From: DAIMZI01 sp036734025
GTDB taxonomy: Bacteria > Pseudomonadota > Alphaproteobacteria > Rhizobiales > Rhodomicrobiaceae
Reading direction: 5' to 3'
DNA: 64,000 nt
Assembly: GCA_036734025.1 (NCBI GenBank)
Contig: DAIMZI010000012.1
Location: forward strand, 1 to 64,000
Below the pieces are notes generated by a model that had not been told where the DNA came from, did not search any database, and saw nothing but the letters and a program-made list of their open reading frames with translations. The translations under genes were made by a program, and so were the position numbers. Shown piece after piece: positions 1 to 8,397 of the stretch; within the stretch, counting starts at the first letter, position 1; each line of letters opens with the position of its first letter.

Positions 1-399
1 CTCCCCGAGGGGCAGGACGTGCGCCTGCGCGTGCGGGCGCGCGACGTGTCGCTGGCGCTGCGCCGCCCTGAGGGCATGAGCATCCGCAACATGCTTGACG
101 CGCGCTTGCTGCCGCATAATTCTGAATATAGGATCGATCGACGCCGACAGTCAGCAGTTGAAACTCCGGTTAGGAAACCAGAACATGGCCAGATCAAATC
201 GGCTTCTGGCAGTTCTGATGCTGTGCCTTCTCAGCTCGGGCATTGCGGCGCACGAATACTCGTTGGGAGAATTGAAGATCGATCACCCGTGGACAAGAGC
301 AACTCCGGGCGGAGCGACCACAGCTGCGGGTTACGCCAGGATCACAAACACCGGCGGGCAAGCCGACCGCCTGCTGGGCGGCAGCTTCACCAGGGCTGA
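1..399 (+). pseudogene. modC: 3'-truncated modC (molybdate ABC transporter ATPase), fragment at window edge
   Basis: The frame open at base 1 encodes a stretch (VRLRVRARDVSLAL, then SIRNMLDARLL) that matches the C-terminal TOBE domain of ModC, the cytoplasmic ATPase of the molybdate importer. In E. coli ModC about 50 residues follow the SIRN segment. Here the likeness stops near base 108 and the frame runs on as unrelated sequence to a stop at 397-399, overlapping the next gene by over 200 bases. Neither other forward frame carries the missing TOBE half, so this is a loss rather than a simple frameshift. The 5' part lies outside the window. Whether the shortened protein still works is unknown. 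An assembly chimera near base 110 is the alternative. Confidence 0.6.
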
Positions 400-673
400 G
401 CGCGTCGAAGTGCATGAGATGTCGATGCAGGACAATGTCATGCGCATGCGCAGGCTGGCGGACGGGCTTGAGATCCTGCCCGGTGAGACGGTGGAGTTGA
501 AGCCGGGTTCCTTTCACCTCATGATGATCGGCCTGTCCGAGCCGGTGAGCCAGGGTGAGCGGATCCGGGGGACGCTGATCTTCGAAAGGGCCGGCACCGT
601 CGATGTCGAATTCACGGTCGACGAGACGGGCGCGGACAAGCCCGGGCACAACGGCCACATGCACGCTCACTGA
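185..673 (+). CDS. PCuAC-family periplasmic copper chaperone
   Basis: A 162-residue exported protein of the PCuAC (DUF461) family, which carries Cu(I) in the periplasm, typically to the CuA site of cytochrome c oxidase. Residues 1-22 form a signal peptide. The cupredoxin-like domain follows, with family motif HPWTRAT at 34-40 and the His/Met copper ligands at H77, M79, M88, H111 and M113. The tail is His-rich (HNGHMHAH), as in other members. I chose the ATG at 185 over one at 95 because AGGAA lies just upstream and the signal peptide starts there. No Sco or cox gene is adjacent. It follows a broken modC and converges on katG. Confidence 0.88.
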   Translation: MARSNRLLAVLMLCLLSSGIAAHEYSLGELKIDHPWTRATPGGATTAAGYARITNTGGQADRLLGGSFTRAERVEVHEMSMQDNVMRMRRLADGLEILPGETVELKPGSFHLMMIGLSEPVSQGERIRGTLIFERAGTVDVEFTVDETGADKPGHNGHMHAH

Positions 674-776
674 GCGGTTCAAGCCGGAGACGGCAACGCC
701 CGTGAATGCAATCATGATCTGGTGTCATGGCACTCGAGCGAGGCTCATCCCCGCCCGCTCTGCCGCATGCGAATTC

Positions 777-2951
777 TCAGGCGATATCGAACCGATCGGC
801 GTTCATCACCTTTGTCCAGGCCGCGACGAAGTCGCTGACGAACTTCCCGGCATTGTCGTCCTGCGCGTAGAGTTCGGCATAGGCCCGCAGGATGGAATTG
901 GAACCAAACACCAGGTCGATCCGCGTCGCCGTCCACCTGCGCTTGCCACTTGCGCGGTCACAGATTTCATAGGTGCCATCACCGACAGGCTTCCAGATCT
1001 TGCCCATGTCGGTCAGGTTGACGAAGAAGTCGGTCGTCAGTGCGCCCGCGCGGTCGGTGAACACGCCGTGGCTGGTGCCGCCATGATTGGTGCCCAGTAC
1101 GCGCATGCCGCCAACCAGCACGGTCATCTCATGTGCGCTGAGACCCATGAGCTGGGTGCGGTCGAGCATCAGCTCCTCGGGGCTGACAGCATAATCCTGC
1201 TTGAGCCAGTTGCGATAGCCATCGGCAAGCGGTTCGAGCACATCGAAGGAGTCGGCATCTGTCATCTCGTCGGTGGCATCGCCGCGTCCCGGCGCGAAGG
1301 GCACAGTGATGTCAAAGCCCGCGGCCTTCGCCGCCTGCTCGATGCCGACATTGCCGGCAAGAACGATGACATCCGCAACAGAAGCGCCGCCCTTTGCCGC
1401 GATCGGCTCGAGCACCGACAGCACCTTTGTCAGGCGCTCCGGCTCGTTGCCTTCCCAGCCCTTTTGCGGGGCGAGGCGGATACGCGCGCCATTGGCGCCG
1501 CCGCGCATGTCGGAGCCGCGGAAGGTCCGGGCGCTGTCCCAGGCGGTGGCAACCATTTCGGCGATGCTCAGGCCGGAGCCGGCGATCTCCGCCTTCAGGG
1601 CCGCAACATCATAGCCAGTCGGGCCGGCGGGAACCGGGTCCTGCCAGATCAGATCCTCATCGGGCAGGTCGGGGCCGAAATAGCGCGCCTTCGGACCCAT
1701 GTCGCGGTGGGTCAGCTTGAACCAGGCGCGGGCAAAGGTGTCGGCGAAATAGGCCGGGTCGTCGCGGAAGCGTTCGCAATATTTGCGGTAGACGGGGTCC
1801 ATCTTCATGGCCATGTCGGCATCGGTCATGATCGGATTGTGGCGGATCGAGGGGTCTTCAACATCTACCGGCTTGTCCTCTTCGCGGATGTCGATGGGCT
1901 CCCACTGCCAGGCGCCAGCCGGCGATTTCCGCAGCTCCCATTCATGACCGAAAAGCATGTCGAAATAGCCGCCGTCCCATTTGGTCGGATGCGTGGTCCA
2001 TGCCCCTTCGATGCCCGACGTGACCGCATTTGCGGCCCTGCCCTGCATGTTCGGGTTCATCCAGCCAAAGCCCTGTGCCTCGACATCAGCCGCCTCGGGT
2101 TCGGGTCCGAGCAGGCTTGCATCGCCATTGCCGTGACATTTGCCGACCGTGTGCCCGCCGGCTGTCAAGGCAGCGGTCTCCTCATCATTCATCGCCATGC
2201 GCGCGAAGGTTTCGCGGACCTGCGCCGCGGTCTTGAGGGGATCGGGCTTGCCGTTGACGCCTTCGGGATTGACGTAGATAAGGCCCATCTGCACCGCGGC
2301 CAGAGGATTTTGCATCGTCGCGGGTTCATCGACACTGGTGTAGCGCTCATCGCTCGGGGCGAGCCACTCCTTCTCCGCGCCCCAGTAGACATCCTTTTCG
2401 GGATGCCAGATGTCATCGCGGCCGAATGCAAAGCCGAAGGTCTTCAGCCCCATCGATTCATAGGCGATGTTGCCGGCGAGGATCATCAGGTCTGCCCAGC
2501 TCACCGCGTTGCCGTACTTCTTCTTGATCGGCCACAGCAGACGGCGCGCCTTGTCCAGGCTGGTATTGTCCGGCCATGAATTCAGCGGCGCGAACCGCTG
2601 GTTGCCGGTGCCGCCACCGCCACGACCATCGGCAAGCCTGTAAGAGCCCGCCGCGTGCCAGGCCATGCGGATCATCAGTCCGCCATAATGACCCCAGTCT
2701 GCCGGCCACCAGGGCTGGCTGTCCGTCATGAGGGCGCGCAGATCCGCCTTAAGCGCCTCGACGTCGAGTTTCTTCAACGCCTCGCGATAATCGAAGTCCC
2801 GCCCCATCGGGTTGGTCTTGATGTCATGCTGGTGGAGAATGTCGAGGTTCAGGGCATTCGGCCACCAGCTCGTCACCGACGCGCTCGAAGCGGTATTTCC
2901 GCCGTGCATGACCGGACATTTCTCCATCGACGTGACCTGGGTGCGGTCCAT
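777..2951 (-). CDS. katG: Catalase-peroxidase KatG
   Basis: Bifunctional haem catalase/peroxidase, 724 residues, the normal bacterial length. The distal pocket R95-W98-H99 sits in RMAWHAAGSYR and the proximal haem ligand is H267 in LTAGGHTVG. The residues forming the Met-Tyr-Trp adduct needed for catalase activity are all present (W98, Y226, M252). The second, haem-free domain is intact to the C-terminus. There is no signal peptide, so it should be cytoplasmic. It is transcribed divergently from oxyR across a 183-bp AT-rich region, the classical peroxide-response arrangement, so OxyR control is very likely. Confidence 0.98.
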   Translation of the reverse strand: MDRTQVTSMEKCPVMHGGNTASSASVTSWWPNALNLDILHQHDIKTNPMGRDFDYREALKKLDVEALKADLRALMTDSQPWWPADWGHYGGLMIRMAWHAAGSYRLADGRGGGGTGNQRFAPLNSWPDNTSLDKARRLLWPIKKKYGNAVSWADLMILAGNIAYESMGLKTFGFAFGRDDIWHPEKDVYWGAEKEWLAPSDERYTSVDEPATMQNPLAAVQMGLIYVNPEGVNGKPDPLKTAAQVRETFARMAMNDEETAALTAGGHTVGKCHGNGDASLLGPEPEAADVEAQGFGWMNPNMQGRAANAVTSGIEGAWTTHPTKWDGGYFDMLFGHEWELRKSPAGAWQWEPIDIREEDKPVDVEDPSIRHNPIMTDADMAMKMDPVYRKYCERFRDDPAYFADTFARAWFKLTHRDMGPKARYFGPDLPDEDLIWQDPVPAGPTGYDVAALKAEIAGSGLSIAEMVATAWDSARTFRGSDMRGGANGARIRLAPQKGWEGNEPERLTKVLSVLEPIAAKGGASVADVIVLAGNVGIEQAAKAAGFDITVPFAPGRGDATDEMTDADSFDVLEPLADGYRNWLKQDYAVSPEELMLDRTQLMGLSAHEMTVLVGGMRVLGTNHGGTSHGVFTDRAGALTTDFFVNLTDMGKIWKPVGDGTYEICDRASGKRRWTATRIDLVFGSNSILRAYAELYAQDDNAGKFVSDFVAAWTKVMNADRFDIA

Positions 2952-3134
2952 ATCGGTTCTCCTGTGGTGCGCTGGTTGCCGAGGATGCGCAAGTGCATGG
3001 TCGTGGTGGGCGCCAGACCGCTCGCCGGCATGCGAGATGTGCCATGCACGCGCTGTCTAATTCATTAGTTCATATATCACTCCACAGACATAAATATAAT
3101 TTAGAAAACATAATAGCTCTGATAGGGTCAGGTT
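2952..3134. promoter_or_regulatory. katG/oxyR divergent promoter region
   Basis: A 183-bp intergenic region. Bases 3057-3130 are strikingly AT-rich compared with the flanking genes. It holds CTAAT-TC-ATTAG (3057-3068), a short inverted repeat, and two ATAG steps just before oxyR, both reminiscent of LysR/OxyR target elements. No full four-ATAG OxyR consensus is visible, so the exact operator is not assigned. Confidence 0.5.
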
Positions 3135-4070
3135 ATGATCAACATATCCATGAAACATCTGCGCTATTTCGCGGCACTGGCCGCGCATGGCCATTTCGGC
3201 CGCGCCGCAGAAGCCTGCTCCATTTCCCAGCCGGCGCTGTCAGTGCAGATGAAGGAACTGGAGGCGCTGCTGGGTGCGCCGCTGATCGAGCGTGGGGCGC
3301 GCCAGATCCGGCTGAGTAGCCTTGGCGAGGCGCTGGCGGTGCGCGCGCGCGATATCCTGCGTTCGGTGGACGAGATCGAAGACCTTGCCCGTGCGCATCG
3401 CGCGCCGCTGTCGGGACGGCTGCGCATCGGAGTGATCCCGACCGTGGCTCCCTATCTGCTGCCGCGTCTCATAAAGGAACTGAGCCTGCTCTATCCCGAG
3501 ATCGATATTCGCCCGCGCGAGGCGGTGACACAGACGCTCATCCACGATCTGCTGGCCGGCCAGCTCGATACGGCGATAGTGGCGCTGCCGATATCGGAGC
3601 CTGGCTTGTGCGAGGCGGAGCTGCTGGAAGAAGAGTTCGTGCTGGTGCGTCCCGAGGCGGAAAGGGGCGAACCGGTCCCCGACACGAAGAGCTTGCGCGA
3701 GATGCGCCTGCTGCTGCTGGAAGAGGGGCACTGTTTCCGCGATCAGGCCCTCTCGTTCTGCAATTTCGGTTCTTCGCCGCCCCGCGACCTGATGGAAGGC
3801 AGTTCGCTGTCCACGCTTGTGCAAATGGTGGGTGTCGGTATCGGCGTGACGCTCATCCCCGATATGGCCGTGAAGATAGAGCTTCGCTCAGCCCCCGTCT
3901 GCGTGGTTCGGCTGCGCCCGCCGCAGCCCCGGCGACGTATCGGCATGGTGTGGCGCAAGACCACGCCGCTCGCGGGCCAGTTCGCCACCATCGCCGACCG
4001 GGTTCGCCACCTGATGACAGACCGCCAGACAGCCCCCAAGGGAGCCGGTCTTGATGCAGATGTCATGTGA
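3135..4070 (+). CDS. oxyR: OxyR, LysR-type hydrogen peroxide sensor
   Basis: A 311-residue LysR-family regulator. The winged HTH covers about residues 6-65 (HFGRAAEACSISQPALSVQM) and a substrate-binding-type domain follows. Two cysteines nine residues apart, C200 and C209 in GHCFRDQALSFC, match the redox pair C199/C208 of E. coli OxyR that forms a disulfide on contact with H2O2. That supports OxyR over a generic LysR call. It lies divergent to katG. The start may be the ATG at 3135 or an in-frame ATG at 3150; the second aligns better with typical LysR N-termini, but neither has a strong ribosome site. Confidence 0.95.
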   Translation: MINISMKHLRYFAALAAHGHFGRAAEACSISQPALSVQMKELEALLGAPLIERGARQIRLSSLGEALAVRARDILRSVDEIEDLARAHRAPLSGRLRIGVIPTVAPYLLPRLIKELSLLYPEIDIRPREAVTQTLIHDLLAGQLDTAIVALPISEPGLCEAELLEEEFVLVRPEAERGEPVPDTKSLREMRLLLLEEGHCFRDQALSFCNFGSSPPRDLMEGSSLSTLVQMVGVGIGVTLIPDMAVKIELRSAPVCVVRLRPPQPRRRIGMVWRKTTPLAGQFATIADRVRHLMTDRQTAPKGAGLDADVM

Positions 4071-4215
4071 AAATGCAACAAGGCTTTCCATCTTGATAGA
4101 AAAGCACCAGAAAACCGGATCATGATCGTTTCGCTGCCGGGCGATGTCATATTGCTATAACACGGCTGTGCGCATAGTCAGCGCGTTGAACAAACATGGC
4201 TGGTGAGGGCGCGGC

Positions 4216-5037
4216 TTGATCGAATTTCGAAACGTTCGCAAGGAGTTCGGACACGTCGTTGCGCTCAAGGACGTGTCATTCACCATCGACAAGCCGACCA
4301 TGATCGGGATCATCGGACGCTCCGGCGCTGGCAAATCCACGCTTTTGCGGATCATCAACCATCTGACCAAGGCGACGGCCGGACATGTCATCGTCGAAGG
4401 CCGCGATGTGCTGTCGCTGCGCGGCCGGACTTTGCGCCGCTGGCAGCGCGATTGCGCAATGATTTTCCAGCAGTTCAATCTGGTGCCGCGCCTTGATGTC
4501 ATCACCAACGTCATGCTCGGCCGGCTGAACGGCCATGGCACCTTGCGCAGCCTGCTGAACAGTTTCAGCGCCGGCGACATCGCCGACGGTCTGGCCGCGC
4601 TCGACCGTCTGGGGATCGCGGATCAGGCGCTTAAGCGCGCCGAGGCCCTGTCCGGCGGCCAGCAGCAGCGTGTCGCCATCGCCCGCGCGCTGATGCAAGA
4701 CCCCAAGCTGGTTCTGGCCGATGAGCCGATCGCCTCGCTCGATCCGCTGAACGCCGAGATCGTCATGAAGGCGCTGCGCGAGATCCACGAGCGCGACGGC
4801 AAGACGGTCATCTGCAACCTGCACACGCTTGACACCGCACGCACCTATTGCGACCGGATCATCGGCATGCGCGAGGGCGAGATCGTATTCGACGGCGTAC
4901 CAGCCCAGCTTACCGCCAATGTGGCAAGAGACATTTACGGCGCGGATGGCGAACTGGACGAAGCCGTGACATCGACGCGTTTGCAAGCAATTGGCGCAGG
5001 GCATGGTGATGACCAGGCCTCTGCGGCTGCGGAATGA
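4216..5037 (+). CDS. phnC: Phosphonate-type ABC transporter ATPase PhnC
   Basis: A 273-residue ABC ATPase, first gene of a four-gene phnCDEE operon. Walker A GRSGAGKST is at residues 34-42; the signature LSGGQQQR and Walker B LVLADEP with the adjoining D-loop (SLDP) follow. The family match and the order with PhnD and two PhnE genes point to phosphonate or phosphite uptake. The start is TTG, supported by GAGGG six bases upstream. A seven-codon ORF from ATG 4198 ends on the TGA that overlaps this TTG, but it has no ribosome site. No C-P lyase (phnG-M) or phosphonatase genes lie in the window, so the substrate's fate is unknown. Confidence 0.92.
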   Translation: MIEFRNVRKEFGHVVALKDVSFTIDKPTMIGIIGRSGAGKSTLLRIINHLTKATAGHVIVEGRDVLSLRGRTLRRWQRDCAMIFQQFNLVPRLDVITNVMLGRLNGHGTLRSLLNSFSAGDIADGLAALDRLGIADQALKRAEALSGGQQQRVAIARALMQDPKLVLADEPIASLDPLNAEIVMKALREIHERDGKTVICNLHTLDTARTYCDRIIGMREGEIVFDGVPAQLTANVARDIYGADGELDEAVTSTRLQAIGAGHGDDQASAAAE

Positions 5038-5057
5038 CCATGCCCGGCAGGCATGGT
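5037..5057 (+). other. Stem-loop between phnC and phnD
   Basis: A perfect 8-bp inverted repeat ACCATGCC (5037-5044) and GGCATGGT (5050-5057) with a 5-base loop begins on the last base of the phnC stop codon. No U-tract follows, so it is more likely an mRNA processing or stabilising element than a terminator. It would allow phnD to be expressed above phnC. Confidence 0.5.
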
Positions 5058-5098
5058 TATGTGCGTGTGGTTTGATCCTTGTGGCTGGAGAATAAACT

Positions 5099-6007
5099 AT
5101 GAATGCAGTGAAACTGTTGGTGGCCGGCGCTCTTGCGCTGAGCATGTTTGCCGGAGTGGTTCGGGCGGACGAAAAGATCACCGAATTTCGCATCGGACTG
5201 CTGGGCGGTGAAAACGCTCAGGACCGTCTGCGATCCAACGAATGCCTTCGCGTCAAGGTCGAGGAGCTGCTGGGCGTGCCGACCAAGATGTTCGCACCAG
5301 CCGATTATAATGGCGTCATCGAGGGCCTGCTCGGCGGCAATCTCGACCTGGCCTGGCTGGGTGCCTCGGCTTATGCAAAAATCCACATGACCGATCCCGA
5401 GGCCGTCGAGCCGGCGCTCATCAAGGTCAACGCCGATGGCAGCATGGGCTATTACGCCATCGGCTTTGCGCGCGCCGACAGCGGCATCCAGTCCCTTATG
5501 GACATGAAGGGCAAGGTGTTCGCCTTCAACGACCCGAACTCGACCTCAGGCTATCTGATCCCGTCTGTCGAGATCCCGCAGATTATCGGCATGCCAATGG
5601 ATGAGTTCTTCGGCGAGGTCCGGTTCACCGGCGGCCACGAACAGTCGATCGTCGCAGTCTATAACGGCGATATCGACGCCAGCGTCACCTGGTCCGACGG
5701 CCTCGGCGCCTGGGAAGACGGACACAACAGCGGCGCGCTGCGCAAGGCGGTCGATGCCGGGATCGTCGACATGACCGAACTCGTCGAGATCTGGCGCTCG
5801 CGGCTGATCCCGGAAGGGCCGATCGTGCTGCGCAAGTCGCTGCCGGCTGATGTGAAGCTCAAAATCACCGAGCTTATGGAAACGCTGGTCTCGACTGATC
5901 AGGAATGCGCTTATGGCGTGATGGCCGGCGAGGTCAAGGGCCTGGTGCCTGTGGAGCACAGCATGTACGATGGCATCATCGCTGCGCGCCGGGCGTCATC
6001 CGAATAG
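5099..6007 (+). CDS. phnD: Phosphonate/phosphite periplasmic binding protein PhnD
   Basis: A 302-residue substrate-binding protein. Residues 1-23 are a clear signal peptide ending VVRA-DE. The motif NDPNSTSGYL is the hallmark phosphonate-binding loop of PhnD/PtxB proteins (PF12974), and DLAWLGASAYAK and TWSDG are further family blocks. GGAGA sits seven bases before the ATG. The protein should deliver ligand to PhnE1/PhnE2. Sequence alone does not separate phosphonate from phosphite or phosphate-ester specificity. Confidence 0.92.
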   Translation: MNAVKLLVAGALALSMFAGVVRADEKITEFRIGLLGGENAQDRLRSNECLRVKVEELLGVPTKMFAPADYNGVIEGLLGGNLDLAWLGASAYAKIHMTDPEAVEPALIKVNADGSMGYYAIGFARADSGIQSLMDMKGKVFAFNDPNSTSGYLIPSVEIPQIIGMPMDEFFGEVRFTGGHEQSIVAVYNGDIDASVTWSDGLGAWEDGHNSGALRKAVDAGIVDMTELVEIWRSRLIPEGPIVLRKSLPADVKLKITELMETLVSTDQECAYGVMAGEVKGLVPVEHSMYDGIIAARRASSE

Positions 6008-6012
6008 CGTTT

Positions 6013-6056
6013 CCACCGAACCGGGCTCCGGTGGCTGTCCCGTCCCGGAGCCACCG
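6013..6056 (+). other. Alternative hairpins between phnD and phnE1
   Basis: The 72-bp phnD-phnE1 spacer contains three overlapping inverted repeats that cannot all form at once: CCACCG 6013-6018 with CGGTGG 6029-6034; GGCTCCGG 6024-6031 with CCGGAGCC 6045-6052; and CGGTGGCT 6029-6036 with AGCCACCG 6049-6056. All arms are perfect. No U-tract follows, so transcript processing or 3'-end protection of the phnC-phnD message is more likely than simple termination. Confidence 0.6.
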
Positions 6057-6079
6057 AACCCGTCTCAGGATAATGCCCC

Positions 6080-6925
6080 ATGTCGGTCGCCGCGCTGGAA
6101 ACGCAGATCGTGGCGCTCGAGCGCCAGCGCCAGCTTTACAGCGGCTTGCTGATCGTGATCATCGCCGCGATCCTGATCGCGGGCTTCTCCGAGGCCAGCG
6201 ACCTTAATTCCGGCAGCTTCTGGGGCGGACTGCAAAAATTCTTCGATTATCCCGGCGAGATCGTGCTTGAGGCTATCGACTCAGGCTGGGCGTTCTTCGG
6301 CCTGCTGCTAAAGTTTCTGCCCGCACTCATCGAGACCATCAACATCGCGCTGGTATCGACACTGATCGGCGGCGCGCTTGCCGTCGTGCTGGCTTTTGCC
6401 GGCACGCGCATGCTCGATGTCTGGCCGCCGCTGATCCCCATCACCCGGCGCACCATGGACGTGCTGCGCGCCTTCCCCGAACTCATCATCGCGCTGTTCC
6501 TGATCTACATGCTGGGCGGCGGACCGATCCCGGCGATGATCGCCGTGGCGCTGCATACCGCGGGCGCGCTCGGCAAGCTGTTTTCCGAGGTCAACGAGAA
6601 TATCGACCAGAAACCGATCGACGGCTTGCGCTCGGTTGGCGCCAACTGGACCCAGCGCATCCGCTTCGCCGCGCTGCCGCAGGTGCTGCCGAATTATGTC
6701 AGCTATCTGCTGCTGCGCCTCGAAATCAATGTGCGCGCCTCGGCGATCCTCGGCTATGTCGGCGCGGGCGGCATCGGCGTGGAGTTGCGCCGCGCCATCG
6801 GCTGGGGACAGGGGGCGGGCGCGGACACCGCGGCGATCTTCGTGCTGCTGTTCCTGACCATCGTGGCGGTGGACCAGCTCTCTTCTTATGTGCGCCTGCG
6901 CCTTGCGCGCCCGGCAAGCGCGTGA
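6080..6925 (+). CDS. phnE: Phosphonate-type ABC permease PhnE1
   Basis: A 281-residue inner-membrane permease of the phosphonate ABC transporter. A hydrophobic helix near residues 17-38 is followed by the BPD_transp_1 domain. The cytoplasmic EAA-type loop reads ENIDQKPIDGLRSVGAN, followed by the conserved YVGAGGIGVEL. The length is typical of PhnE. The stop codon is one base from the ATG of the second permease, implying translational coupling. It probably forms a heterodimer with PhnE2, gated by two PhnC subunits. Confidence 0.93.
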   Translation: MSVAALETQIVALERQRQLYSGLLIVIIAAILIAGFSEASDLNSGSFWGGLQKFFDYPGEIVLEAIDSGWAFFGLLLKFLPALIETINIALVSTLIGGALAVVLAFAGTRMLDVWPPLIPITRRTMDVLRAFPELIIALFLIYMLGGGPIPAMIAVALHTAGALGKLFSEVNENIDQKPIDGLRSVGANWTQRIRFAALPQVLPNYVSYLLLRLEINVRASAILGYVGAGGIGVELRRAIGWGQGAGADTAAIFVLLFLTIVAVDQLSSYVRLRLARPASA

Positions 6926-6926
6926 G

Positions 6927-8303
6927 ATGGCCATGGCGAGCATGAACCACTCCCCCGGTCTCGACGCGCTGATGCAAAAGCGCGTTCAGGCGCGGGTGAA
7001 CGGGCGAAAATGGCTGATACTCGCCGGGATCGGCGCCGCGCTCTCCTACTTGATCTATGCCTGGATCATCTTCGATGCCAGTCGGGTGCTGTCGGAATTT
7101 CGCACGCGCAATGCAGTGCTGCTCGCCACCGACGCCGTCATGTACAAAGTGCATGTCACCCGCATGAGCCGCACCGGCGAGATCGCGATCGCCATCGAGG
7201 GCGAGCGCACCTCCACCTATGACACGCCGCCCGAATGGGTGCGGGTGGAGGGCGAGCGTGTCGAGATCGACCTGGGCCAAGGCTATCGGGCGGTCATCGA
7301 CGGGCCGCAAGCGCGCTTCTTCGCGCCGGGCTATGGCGAGATCGTCGCGACGATCGCCGAGGATGGGATCATCACCCAGACGCCGCCCGGGCCGTTGCCG
7401 GACTGGGCCAACATCAAGCCGATCAAGGTCGATCTGCGGCCTACGCTCGGCCGCCGCATCCAGGTGACGCGCGCCAAGATCGAGGTCCATCGCTATTTCT
7501 TCGGCTGGGAGAATTTCTGGTTCGCGTTCGGCTCAGACCTGAACGCCTATTCATGGGGCGAACTGGCCGGGCTTGCCGTGAGCGGCGATCGGCTTGATCC
7601 TGCGATGGCCAACTGGCGGCATATTCTGGATGCGTTCCTGCAAAACCCGGACTGGCAGCATGGTCGCGTGCTTGTCGCGTTGTACGAAACCTTGCTGATG
7701 GCGGTGCTTGGCACGCTCGCCGCCGGGATCATGGCGCTCATGCTGTCGATGCTGGCGGCGGCGAATTTCACGCCCTCGCGCGTGCTGCGCTTTTTCGTGC
7801 GCCGGCTGTTTGACTTCCTGCGCGGCATCGACATGCTCATCTGGTCGCTGATCTTCATCCGCGCTTTCGGCCTGGGGCCGCTGACCGGTGCGCTGGCCAT
7901 CGCCTTCACCGATACCGGCACGCTCGGCAAGCTGTTCTCCGAGGCGCTGGAAAATGTCGACAAGAAACAGATCGAGGGCGTGCGGGCCACCGGCGCCAAT
8001 GCACTCCAGCGCTACCGGTTCGGCGTGATCCCGCAGATCCTGCCGGTGTTCTTGTCGCAGACGATCTATTTCCTTGAGGCGAACACCCGCTCGGCCACGG
8101 TGATCGGAGCGCTCGGCGCAGGCGGCATCGGGCTGCTGCTGGTCGAGACGATGAACACGCAGCGCGACTGGGAGAATGTCGCCTATCTGATCGCGCTGAC
8201 GATCATCCTGGTCATGACCATGGATACATTGTCATCGTGGCTGCGCCGCCGCCTGATCGCTGGCCGCGACGTCTCGATGTCGGCCGCACGGGTGGCCGCC
8301 TGA
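6927..8303 (+). CDS. phnE: Phosphonate-type ABC permease PhnE2 with large N-terminal insert
   Basis: A 458-residue second permease. After one helix at about residues 28-48 comes a roughly 180-residue hydrophilic stretch likely to lie in the periplasm. The PhnE permease core follows, with EAA-type loop ENVDKKQIEGVRATGAN and the ALGAGGIGLLLVE motif. Ordinary PhnE proteins are about 260-290 residues, so the insert is the odd feature. It might help dock PhnD or reach the peptidoglycan, but that is inference. The start at 6927 is one base past the phnE1 stop; an ATG at 6933 is also possible. The gene is the last of the operon. Confidence 0.9.
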   Translation: MAMASMNHSPGLDALMQKRVQARVNGRKWLILAGIGAALSYLIYAWIIFDASRVLSEFRTRNAVLLATDAVMYKVHVTRMSRTGEIAIAIEGERTSTYDTPPEWVRVEGERVEIDLGQGYRAVIDGPQARFFAPGYGEIVATIAEDGIITQTPPGPLPDWANIKPIKVDLRPTLGRRIQVTRAKIEVHRYFFGWENFWFAFGSDLNAYSWGELAGLAVSGDRLDPAMANWRHILDAFLQNPDWQHGRVLVALYETLLMAVLGTLAAGIMALMLSMLAAANFTPSRVLRFFVRRLFDFLRGIDMLIWSLIFIRAFGLGPLTGALAIAFTDTGTLGKLFSEALENVDKKQIEGVRATGANALQRYRFGVIPQILPVFLSQTIYFLEANTRSATVIGALGAGGIGLLLVETMNTQRDWENVAYLIALTIILVMTMDTLSSWLRRRLIAGRDVSMSAARVAA

Positions 8304-8397
8304 GCCGTCCTTCGTCCGTGTGCCCCCGACGCGGCGAAAGCGCCCGATGAAGCGCGCAGCGATCCACCGGGCGGCCTCGCGAGACCTCAACTGGGCA

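Noticed and set aside
603..2579. Long plus-strand open frame (658 codons) opposite katG
   Set aside because: It is antisense to a full-length katG with all active-site residues; the frame stays open because of GC-rich codon structure, and its translation has no recognisable domain.
4120..4165. Possible Pho box before phnC
   Set aside because: A TGTCAT half-site is present near 4145, but no second half follows at the right spacing.
4198..4219. Seven-codon ORF overlapping the phnC TTG start, as a leader peptide
   Set aside because: No ribosome site, and too short to separate from chance; the GAGGG inside it is better read as the phnC ribosome site.
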